Assembly: GCA_031286555.1 (NCBI GenBank)
Contig: JAITUD010000362.1
Span: 1 to 5,425, forward strand
DNA: 5,425 nt
Reading direction: 5' to 3'
Source: Microbacterium sp.
GTDB taxonomy: Bacteria > Actinomycetota > Actinomycetes > Actinomycetales > Microbacteriaceae
In this document: positions 1-5,425 of the stretch, one piece after another
How the letters are laid out: each line of letters begins with the position of its first letter
Numbering within the stretch: the stretch's first letter is position 1
The notes under the pieces: model-generated
What the model saw: the letters and a program-made list of their open reading frames with translations, nothing else
Told to the model about the DNA's origin: nothing
The model's database searches: none
Program-made: the position numbers and the translations under genes

Positions 1-1094
1 ACACCGAGCACCTCGAGCCCCAGGCCGATCAGCACGACGCCCGGTGCGCCGAACCGCGCCGCCAGATGCCGGGCTGCAGCCCCGGACGCGAACGCGCCGA
101 GCGCCATGCCGGCGAGCACGAGGCCGGCGCCCATGACGTCCATCGCGAGCGCGTTGATCAGGTACAGCGGAAGCACGAAGATGATCGCGAACTCGCCGAC
201 CGCGACCATCGCCGCGGTCAAGTTGCCCCACGAGAACGTCGGCAGCGTGAACAGCTTCAGGTCGAGCAGCGCCGCCCGGCGCACTTTCTCACGATGCCGC
301 TCCCAGCGCACGAACAGCAGCAGCGCGACCACGGCGAGCGCGAGCGCGACCGGGACCGGCGAGAGCGGAGCATCCGCCGGCCACGTCCAGTCGAAGATCC
401 TCATCTCGGCCTTGGACGACCACCAGCCCAGATCGGGGCCCTCGATCACGGCGAACACCAGCGCTCCGAAGCCGATCGCGCTCAGCAACGCACCGTCCAC
501 GTCGACACCGGGCAGCGGTTCGGCTCCGCGCGTCTCGGGCACCAGCAGGATGCCGCCGATCAGCACCAGCAGGCCCAGCGGCACGTTCACCAGGAAGATC
601 CAGTGCCATGACGCCCACTGCGTCAGTGCGCCGCCGGCGAGCGGGCCGATCGCTGCGGCCCCGGAGATCACCGCGCCCCAGATGCCGAACGCCGCCGCGC
701 GGTGCTTGCCGCGGAACACCGCGTTCACCGTGGAGAGCGTCGACGGCATGATCAGCGCCGCACCCACGGCCTGCACGGCGCGTGCCCCGATCAGCGAACC
801 GGCGGATGCCGCGGCCGCGGCCAGCACGCTGCCGCCGATGAAGACGACCACGCCGATGAGGAAGAGGCGCTTGCGGCCCCAGCGATCGGCGAGACGCCCG
901 GTCGACAGCAGCAGCGCCGCGAGCACCACGGCGTAGAGGCTGTTCACCCATTGCGCATCGGTCAGGTTCAGATGGATGTCCTGGATGATGTTCGGCAGCG
1001 CGACGCCGACGATCGTGCCGTCGAGCACGATCATCCCCAGTCCGGTGGCGAGGACTGCCAGGCCTGCCCAGTCGCGGCGAGAAGGTGCGGTCAC
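1..1094 (-). CDS. MFS transporter, DHA2 (14-TM drug:H+ antiporter) type; C-terminus off the left edge
   Basis: This is an inner-membrane proton-driven exporter of the major facilitator superfamily; 364 codons are visible and the C-terminus lies beyond position 1. Reading from a GTG at 1094, TM1 carries the DHA2 hallmark LDGTIVGVALP (residues 24-34, acidic Asp25). The TM2-TM3 loop has motif A, GRLADRWGRKR (66-76). TM5 has the antiporter motif C, ending GPLAGG (150-155), followed by the family-typical WHWIFLVNVPLG (163-174). Family members are usually about 450-550 residues, so roughly a quarter is missing. The next in-frame ATG (Met21) would cut TM1, so GTG is preferred, although its ribosome site is weak (GATGAGA directly upstream; a better AGGA lies 16 nt away). 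The usual Asn after 'TIV' in the TM1 motif is Gly30 here. It is transcribed divergently from the acyl-CoA dehydrogenase, and no regulator gene is adjacent in the window. Family assignment is firm; the substrate cannot be told. Confidence 0.93.
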   Translation of the reverse strand, partial: MTAPSRRDWAGLAVLATGLGMIVLDGTIVGVALPNIIQDIHLNLTDAQWVNSLYAVVLAALLLSTGRLADRWGRKRLFLIGVVVFIGGSVLAAAAASAGSLIGARAVQAVGAALIMPSTLSTVNAVFRGKHRAAAFGIWGAVISGAAAIGPLAGGALTQWASWHWIFLVNVPLGLLVLIGGILLVPETRGAEPLPGVDVDGALLSAIGFGALVFAVIEGPDLGWWSSKAEMRIFDWTWPADAPLSPVPVALALAVVALLLFVRWERHREKVRRAALLDLKLFTLPTFSWGNLTAAMVAVGEFAIIFVLPLYLINALAMDVMGAGLVLAGMALGAFASGAAARHLAARFGAPGVVLIGLGLEVLG

Positions 1095-1288
1095 GTTCTC
1101 ATCACACCATTCCTCAGCCCGCGCAGCATCCATCATTCGATCGAAATCGCCGTCTTGCGGCATTCGACAAACGCGGAACCGAGTCCCGCGAGAACTGGGA
1201 TGCATTCTCACAACGGACTCCCGTCGCAGCATCCGCCGACCGTAGACTCGCGGCATCGAAGACGCTGAATCACGCCTGGAGGAGTGAC
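1095..1288. promoter_or_regulatory. Divergent intergenic region with candidate promoter and operator
   Basis: These 194 bp separate the start codons of two divergent genes and must hold both promoters. For the plus-strand gene the best -10 candidate is TAGACT (1243-1248), which fits the actinobacterial TANNNT pattern. It would place transcription about 35 nt before the ATG; no convincing -35 lies at the right distance. For the minus-strand gene, TTGTCG read on the minus strand (about 1165-1170) could be a -35, with no clear -10. A perfect 10-bp palindrome TTCGATCGAA (1136-1145) lies about 42 bp upstream of the MFS start. Three GGATGC/GCATCC hexamers (1126, 1198, 1229) also occur here. That a promoter is present is certain from the layout; the individual boxes are weak guesses. 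Confidence 0.4.
1278..1284 (+). promoter_or_regulatory. Shine-Dalgarno site of the acyl-CoA dehydrogenase
   Basis: GGAGGAG ends 4 nt before the ATG at 1289; its GGAGG core is 6 nt away. It settles the start, because the same frame stays open upstream to a GTG at 1085. The extra 68 residues would overlap the start of the divergent MFS gene and resemble no acyl-CoA dehydrogenase N-terminus. Confidence 0.9.
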
Positions 1289-2452
1289 ATGGAACGCGAC
1301 ATCTACGAAGAGGACCACGAAGCCTTCCGCGACCTGGTCAAGGACTTCGTCAAGCGCTACGCCACCAACGAGAACATCGAGAAGTGGGAGGCCGCGGGCG
1401 AGATCGACCGCGCCACCATGCTCGCCGCTGGCGAGGCCGGCCTGATCGGCCTCTCGGTCCCCGAGGAGTTCGGCGGCGCCGGAATGCTGCAGGACTACCG
1501 CTTCCGCACGATCGTGATGGAAGAGGTCATCGCCGCCGGAGCGGGTTCGCTCGCGGGAGCCTTCGGCATCCAGGACGACCTGGCCGTGCCGTACCTCGTG
1601 CACATGGGCACGCAGGAGCAGAAGGAGAAGTGGCTGCCCCGCATGGCCACCGGCGAGGTGCTCGGCGCTCTCGCCATGACCGACCCGGGTGCCGGCTCCG
1701 ACCTGCGCGGCATCAAGACCAACGCGAAGAAGGTCGACGGCGGCTACATCCTGAACGGCGCCAAGACGTTCATCTCGTCCGGCACGACCGCCGACATCGT
1801 CGTCACCTTCGTCAAGACCGGTGAGGGCAACCGTCCCGACGCGTTCAGCCTGCTGATCGTCGAGAAGGGCATGGAGGGCTTCGACCAGGGCAAGAAGCTC
1901 AGCAAGATGGGCTTCCACGGCTGGGACACCGCCGAGCTGAGCTTCACCGACGTCTTCATCCCCGAGGAGAACCTGATCAGCGGCAAGGAGGGCATGGGCT
2001 TCATCCAACTGATGATGAACCTGCCTCTCGAGCGCCTCTCGATCGGCGTCGCCGCGGCTGCCGCCATGCAGGCCGCGTTCCAGTGGACCCTCACCTACAC
2101 GAAGGACCGCGAGGCCTTCGGCGAGCGCATCGCCGACTTCCAGAACACCCGCTTCCGCCTGGCCGACATGGCCGCGATGACGGATGCCACCTGGGCGTAC
2201 ATCGACCGCGCGCTGCTGGCCTACAAGGACGGCAAGCTCTCGGCCGAGGATGCCGCGAAGGTGAAGTTCTGGGCGACCGAGCGCGAGTGGGAGCTGCTCG
2301 ACATGGGCGTGCAGCTGCACGGCGGCTACGGCTACATCATGGAGTACCCGATCGCGAAGGCGTTCACCGACGCCCGTGTGCACCGCATCTACGGCGGCAC
2401 GAACGAGATCATGCGCGACCTGGTGGGCAAGCAGCTCGTCGGCAAGCGCTGA
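1289..2452 (+). CDS. Acyl-CoA dehydrogenase, long-chain (LCAD-like) branch
   Basis: This is a 387-residue cytoplasmic FAD enzyme, the normal length for the family. It oxidises an acyl-CoA to the trans-2-enoyl-CoA, the first step of a beta-oxidation cycle, and passes electrons to electron-transferring flavoprotein. An alpha-helical N-domain (about 1-120) is followed by the beta-domain with signature 1, AMTDPGAGSD (129-138), where Asp132 stands for the usual Glu. The C-terminal helical domain has the FAD-binding stretch DREAFGERI (273-281) and a full signature 2 from Gln342 (QLHGGYGY) to Asp361. The usual MCAD catalytic Glu in 'YEGT' is Gly369 here (YGGT, 368-371); Glu248 in PLERLS fits the alternative base used by LCAD and isovaleryl-CoA dehydrogenase. 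The 'EYPIAKAFTDARV' and 'IYGGTNEIM' runs closely match what I recall of mammalian LCAD. A strong terminator follows, so it looks monocistronic. Chain-length or branched-chain preference is not provable from sequence; glutaryl-CoA dehydrogenase is less likely. Confidence 0.95.
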   Translation: MERDIYEEDHEAFRDLVKDFVKRYATNENIEKWEAAGEIDRATMLAAGEAGLIGLSVPEEFGGAGMLQDYRFRTIVMEEVIAAGAGSLAGAFGIQDDLAVPYLVHMGTQEQKEKWLPRMATGEVLGALAMTDPGAGSDLRGIKTNAKKVDGGYILNGAKTFISSGTTADIVVTFVKTGEGNRPDAFSLLIVEKGMEGFDQGKKLSKMGFHGWDTAELSFTDVFIPEENLISGKEGMGFIQLMMNLPLERLSIGVAAAAAMQAAFQWTLTYTKDREAFGERIADFQNTRFRLADMAAMTDATWAYIDRALLAYKDGKLSAEDAAKVKFWATEREWELLDMGVQLHGGYGYIMEYPIAKAFTDARVHRIYGGTNEIMRDLVGKQLVGKR

Positions 2453-2464
2453 CACCCGCTCACT

Positions 2465-2500
2465 CGAAAGGCCGCCCGGATGCATCCGGGCGGCCTTTCG
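2465..2500 (+). terminator. Rho-independent-type terminator, perfect 36-nt palindrome
   Basis: The sequence 12 nt past the acyl-CoA dehydrogenase stop is a perfect inverted repeat of 18 + 18 nt centred at 2482/2483. The stem is very GC-rich (GGCCGCCCGG paired with CCGGGCGGCC) and is flanked by AAA and TTT. Its centre is GGATGCATCC, so a real loop would use about four of these bases. The T tract is short (TTTCGCTTTG), common in high-GC actinobacteria. The symmetry means it could also stop transcripts from the other strand, but no minus-strand gene reads into it. It isolates the dehydrogenase from the downstream transporter genes. Confidence 0.87.
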
Positions 2501-2625
2501 CTTTGTCACAACTGCCAGCACAGTCCCAGCCCATTCATCAGATTCAGGGCGCTCAATGGGAGAGGAAAGTCCCGCGCGCTACCCCCGCAGACAGACTCGC
2601 TACGGCCGCCACGCGAGCATGAGTC

Positions 2626-2631
2626 GGGAGG
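2626..2631 (+). promoter_or_regulatory. Shine-Dalgarno site of the substrate-binding lipoprotein
   Basis: GGGAGG lies 6 nt before the ATG at 2638 and fixes that start. An ATG at 2619 is in another frame and is ignored. Upstream, between the terminator and this site (2501-2625), TTGTCA at 2503-2508 resembles a -35, but no acceptable -10 follows at 16-19 nt, so the promoter of this unit could not be placed. Confidence 0.85.
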
Positions 2632-2637
2632 TCTGCC

Positions 2638-4500
2638 ATGATTCCTCATCGTGCCGGCGCGAAGCGCCGGCTGCTGTTCCCCGCCCTGCTGGTCGCAGCG
2701 GCATCCGTCATCCTGGCGGGATGCTCGGCCGGCGGCGGAAGCGGGGGCACCGCCGCGCCGGCGAACGCCAACGCGCCGGACAAGGCGGCGAACACCATCT
2801 CGTGGGCCCTGCCGCCCGCCACCGTGCCGAACTGGATCTGGCCGTTCTCGCCGATCGCCGACTTCAGCGTCACGAACTCCGAGATGCAGCTGATGCTGTA
2901 CCGCACGCTGTACTGGTACGGCGACAACGGCAAGACCGGCGTCGACTACTCGCTGAGCCTCGCGCAGAAGCCGGTGTTCAGCCAGGACGGCAAGACGGTC
3001 ACGATCACCATGAACCCGTACAAGTGGTCCAACGGTGAGAGCGTGACGGCGCAGGACGTCATCTTCTGGATCAACATGGACAAGGCCGAGAAGGCCAACT
3101 ACGCCGGGTACGCGCCCGGGCAGTTCCCGGACAACATCGTCTCCGCCACGGCGAAGAACGACACCACCCTGGTGCTGACCACCGACAAGGCGTACAGCCA
3201 GGAGTGGTTCCTGATGAACCAGCTCAGCCAGATCACTCCGATGCCGATGGCCTGGGACATGACCAGCGCCACCCAGAAGGGCACCTGCGCGACCGACGTC
3301 AGCGGCTGCAAGGCCGTGTTCAGCTACCTGCAGGCGCAGTCGAAGGACCTGCCGTCCTACGCGAAGAGCGCGGTGTGGTCGGTCGTCGACGGACCGTGGA
3401 TGCTGAAGAGCTTCAACTCCGACGGTCACGTCGCGTTCGTGCCGAACACGAAGTACGCAGGCCCCGTCAAGGCGCAGGTCAAGGAGTTCGACATGGTGCC
3501 GTTCACGACGGATGCCGCGGAGTTCAACGTGGTCCGGTCGGGCAAGACCCTCGACGTCGGGTACATCCCGACGCAGGACATCGCCCAGCCCAAGTCCGCG
3601 TCGAGCGCTCCGGATGCCGCGGGGCCGAACCCGCTGAGCTCGAACTACCGGCTGCTGCCGTGGTTCCTGTACGGGTTCAACTACTTCCCGATCAACTACA
3701 ACAACCCGAAGACCGGACCGATCTTCTCGCAGCTTCCCGTCCGTCAGGCGCTGCAGTCGGTCGTCGATCAGCAGGGTGTGATCAGCTCCACCGCCAAGAA
3801 CTACGGCGTCGAGACCACCGGTCCCGTGCCGCTGTTCCCGGACAGCCCGCTGATCTCGCAGTCCGAGAAGAACAACCCGTATCCGTTCAGCATCGCGAAC
3901 GCCACGAAGTACCTCAGCGACAGCGGCTGGAAGGTCGTGCCGAAGGGCGAGACGACGTGCGTGAAGCCGGGCACGGCGAAGGGCGATTGCGGGGCGGGCA
4001 TCGCGGCGGGTACCGCGCTGACGTTCTCGCTGCCGTACGCCAGCGGCAACGCGACGATCGACACCGCGATGGCGTCGATGAAGTCGAACGCCGCTCAGGT
4101 CGGCATCACGCTGAACCTGAAGCCCGAGCCGTTCAACCAGGTGACCTCCACCGCCGTGCCCTGCAAGGGCTCGGGATGCACCTGGGACATGGGCAACTGG
4201 GGCGGCGGCTGGGTGTACGCACCCGACTACTACCCGACAGGTGAACTGCTGTTCGCCACGGGTGCCGGTTCCAACTCCGGCAGCTTCTCGAGCCCCGAGC
4301 TCGACAAGCTGATCGCAGCCACCAACACCACCAGCGGCAATGAGGTGATGCAGGCGTACGAGGACTTCATGGCGCAGAACGTGCCCGTGATCTACCAGCC
4401 CAACTACACCTACTCGCTGACCGAGGTCGCGAACGGTCTGCAGGGCTTCGACCACAACAACCCCTATGGGGCGATCACCCCGGAGGAGTGGCACTACTGA
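2638..4500 (+). CDS. ABC transporter substrate-binding lipoprotein, family 5 (oligopeptide/dipeptide type)
   Basis: This 620-residue extracytoplasmic solute receptor is anchored to the outer face of the membrane and feeds the permease encoded next. The N-terminus is a lipoprotein signal: basic n-region (HRAGAKRR, 4-11), hydrophobic core, and lipobox LAGC with lipidated Cys29. A flexible Gly/Ala/Asn linker follows to about residue 50. The family 5 signature region runs from DGKTVTITM (117-125) to KWSNGESVTAQDV (129-141). Further typical elements are 'VPNTKYAGP' and the late 'NPYPFSIANATKYLSDSGW', matching the 'DPAKAKALLAEAGW' region of DppA/OppA. It is longer than the common 500-550 residues. 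Apart from Cys29 it has exactly six cysteines in three close pairs (217/224, 441/451, 509/514), which suggests disulfides. It is first in a transport operon, with the permease ATG 41 nt beyond the stop and no terminator between. The ligand may be peptides, but this family also binds sugars, metals and opines, so none is assigned. Confidence 0.95.
   Translation: MIPHRAGAKRRLLFPALLVAAASVILAGCSAGGGSGGTAAPANANAPDKAANTISWALPPATVPNWIWPFSPIADFSVTNSEMQLMLYRTLYWYGDNGKTGVDYSLSLAQKPVFSQDGKTVTITMNPYKWSNGESVTAQDVIFWINMDKAEKANYAGYAPGQFPDNIVSATAKNDTTLVLTTDKAYSQEWFLMNQLSQITPMPMAWDMTSATQKGTCATDVSGCKAVFSYLQAQSKDLPSYAKSAVWSVVDGPWMLKSFNSDGHVAFVPNTKYAGPVKAQVKEFDMVPFTTDAAEFNVVRSGKTLDVGYIPTQDIAQPKSASSAPDAAGPNPLSSNYRLLPWFLYGFNYFPINYNNPKTGPIFSQLPVRQALQSVVDQQGVISSTAKNYGVETTGPVPLFPDSPLISQSEKNNPYPFSIANATKYLSDSGWKVVPKGETTCVKPGTAKGDCGAGIAAGTALTFSLPYASGNATIDTAMASMKSNAAQVGITLNLKPEPFNQVTSTAVPCKGSGCTWDMGNWGGGWVYAPDYYPTGELLFATGAGSNSGSFSSPELDKLIAATNTTSGNEVMQAYEDFMAQNVPVIYQPNYTYSLTEVANGLQGFDHNNPYGAITPEEWHY
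2653..2671 (+). other. Perfect 8-bp GC hairpin with GAA loop inside the start of the lipoprotein gene
   Basis: GCCGGCGC (2653-2660) and GCGCCGGC (2664-2671) are exact reverse complements around a 3-nt GAA loop. The structure begins 15 nt after the first base of the start codon and covers roughly codons 6-12, the basic part of the signal peptide. All eight pairs are G:C. The core GCGAAGC is the sequence known for an exceptionally stable DNA mini-hairpin. It may affect initiation or early elongation of translation, or may only be a by-product of Arg/Ala/Gly codons in a GC-rich genome. Confidence 0.6.
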
Positions 4501-4527
4501 TCCATCACTGACGACACGACGAGCACG

Positions 4528-4535
4528 AGGGGAGG
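4528..4535 (+). promoter_or_regulatory. Shine-Dalgarno site of the ABC permease
   Basis: AGGGGAGG lies 6 nt before the ATG at 4542, within the 41-nt gap after the lipoprotein stop. It supports independent, efficient translation of the permease from a shared transcript. No stem-loop or promoter-like sequence is visible in this gap. Confidence 0.85.
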
Positions 4536-4541
4536 CACGCG

Positions 4542-5425
4542 ATGATCGGCTACATCATCCGGCGCCTGCTGCAGGCCGTGCTCGTCGTGCTCGTCGTAAC
4601 AGTGATCGTCTTCATCCTGCTGCATTCGCTGCCGGGCGGTCCGGCACGGGCCATCCTCGGTCCGCGGGCGACCGCGCAGCAGGTCGCGCAGTTCAACATC
4701 GACAACGGCCTCGACAAGCCGCTGATCGTGCAGTACTTCACCAGCGTGTTCGGATGGTTCACCGGCAACTTCGGCTATTCGTACGTGCTGAACCAGTCGG
4801 TGTCGTCCCTGCTCGCCGAGCGGCTGCCCAAGACCATCATCCTGGCGCTGCTCGCCCTCATCCTCACCGTGATCGTCGCGATCCCGGTGGGCATCTACCA
4901 GGCCGTGCGGCGCAACCACGTCTTCGACTACGTCGCCACCGGCCTGTCCTTCATCTTCTACGCGGCGCCGACGTTCTTCCTCGGCCTGATCCTCATCGAG
5001 ATCTTCTCGTCCTACCTGGGCTGGTTCCCGCCGGAGGCGCCGCAGTCCGACGGCGTGATCCCGATCTTCCAGCAGTTCCCCGCCATGGTGCTGCCGATCG
5101 TCACGCTCGCGCTGCTGAGCATCGCCGGGTTCTCGCGCTACATGCGCTCCTCGGTGCTGGACAACATCGGGCAGGACTACGTGCGCACCGCTCGTGCCAA
5201 GGGCGCGTCGTCGTCGCGGGTGCTGTGGCGGCACGTGCTGCGCAACGCGCTGATCCCGATCATCACCCTGCTCGGCCTGTCGCTGCCGGCCTTGTTCGCA
5301 GGAGCACTGGTCACCGAGTCGATCTTCAACTTCCCCGGCATGGGGCTGCTGTTCTGGCAGGCGGCCCAGCAGTCGGACTACCCCGTCGAGCTCGGCGTGG
5401 TGATCGTCACGGCGTTCGCCACCGT
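4542..5425 (+). CDS. ABC transporter inner-membrane permease, DppB/OppB type; C-terminus off the right edge
   Basis: This is one of the two membrane subunits that form the channel of a family 5 peptide-type importer. In the window 294 codons are present; relatives are about 305-340 residues, so only a short C-terminal piece (end of the last TM and tail) is missing. The N-terminus MIGYIIRRLLQAV with TM1 (about 9-30), then a long external stretch ending before TM2 (about 98-119), is typical of DppB/OppB and distinguishes it from the DppC/OppC partner. TM3 is about 132-154, TM4 about 181-200, TM5 about 237-262, and TM6 begins near 282. The cytoplasmic EAA loop that docks on the ATPase is DYVRTARAKGASSSRVL (212-228), followed by RNALIPI, with the invariant Gly at 221. 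The conserved 'ESIFNFPGMG' follows TM5. It is the second gene of the operon after the binding protein; a DppC-like permease and ATPase(s) are expected downstream but are not in view. Substrate is unknown. Confidence 0.95.
   Translation, partial: MIGYIIRRLLQAVLVVLVVTVIVFILLHSLPGGPARAILGPRATAQQVAQFNIDNGLDKPLIVQYFTSVFGWFTGNFGYSYVLNQSVSSLLAERLPKTIILALLALILTVIVAIPVGIYQAVRRNHVFDYVATGLSFIFYAAPTFFLGLILIEIFSSYLGWFPPEAPQSDGVIPIFQQFPAMVLPIVTLALLSIAGFSRYMRSSVLDNIGQDYVRTARAKGASSSRVLWRHVLRNALIPIITLLGLSLPALFAGALVTESIFNFPGMGLLFWQAAQQSDYPVELGVVIVTAFAT

Noticed and set aside
808..821. GC palindrome GCCGCGGCCGCGGC within the MFS gene
   Set aside because: It arises from alternating Ala codons in a poly-Ala transmembrane stretch; nothing suggests a separate function.
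106..936. Plus-strand open frames over the MFS region (66-611, 106-936, 702-1268)
   Set aside because: They are antisense to a clear DHA2 transporter on the minus strand and encode Ser/Thr/Pro/Arg-rich sequence without domains.
1188..1209. Possible stem GAGAA / TTCTC in the divergent intergenic region
   Set aside because: Five pairs with a 10-nt loop are expected by chance and are not placed like an attenuator or riboswitch.
1085..1288. In-frame upstream extension of the acyl-CoA dehydrogenase from a GTG at 1085
   Set aside because: It would overlap the start of the divergent MFS gene, has no resemblance to the family N-terminus, and the strong Shine-Dalgarno at 1278-1284 points to the ATG at 1289.
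1208..2521. Open frame on the minus strand (437 codons) opposite the acyl-CoA dehydrogenase
   Set aside because: It is compositionally biased (Ala, Val, Leu, Asp, His runs), has no recognisable motif, and runs through the terminator; it is explained by GC-rich third positions of the real gene.
2560..2573. GAGAGGAAAGTCCC resembling the conserved 5' core of RNase P RNA
   Set aside because: Only about 11 nt match; the long paired scaffold and the 3' conserved core are absent, and there are too few bases before the next gene.
2506..4494. Long open frame (662 codons) on the minus strand across the lipoprotein gene
   Set aside because: It is a shadow frame of a high-GC gene: Arg/Val/Gly/His-rich low-complexity protein with no domain, exactly antisense to a well-supported CDS.

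Overview
The window comes from a high-GC Gram-positive actinobacterium, most likely a Microbacteriaceae member such as Microbacterium. The reasons are very strong G/C preference at third codon positions, purine-rich Shine-Dalgarno sites 6 nt before the start codons, an actinobacterial-style lipoprotein, and frequent GGATGC/GCATCC hexamers. The genus is an inference from composition and style, not from a database match.

Layout. From position 1 to 1094 on the minus strand lies most of a drug:H+ antiporter-like MFS permease (DHA2, 14-TM type), whose C-terminus is beyond the left edge. A 194-bp divergent intergenic region (1095-1288) separates it from a complete acyl-CoA dehydrogenase on the plus strand (1289-2452). 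That gene is closed by a perfect palindromic terminator (2465-2500). After a 137-bp gap, a second plus-strand unit begins: a family 5 (oligopeptide/dipeptide type) ABC transporter lipoprotein (2638-4500), then after 41 bp the first inner-membrane permease of the same transporter (DppB/OppB type, 4542 to the right edge, truncated by the window).

How the genes work together. The lipoprotein would capture a solute outside the membrane and deliver it to the permease. The second permease and ATPase gene(s) usual for this family would be expected just past the right edge. The acyl-CoA dehydrogenase is a stand-alone fatty-acyl-CoA oxidation enzyme with the catalytic arrangement of the long-chain (LCAD) branch. 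The MFS gene is transcribed away from it. The terminator and the divergent orientation argue that these are three separate transcription units, with no evident shared pathway.

No RNA genes, mobile elements, CRISPR arrays, integrase or attachment sites, toxin-antitoxin or defence genes were seen. This is ordinary core or metabolic territory. The observations most worth a second look are the excess of the hexamer GGATGC, apparently maintained by atypical synonymous codons; the LCAD-type active site; three close cysteine pairs in the binding protein; and a very stable hairpin just inside the binding-protein reading frame.
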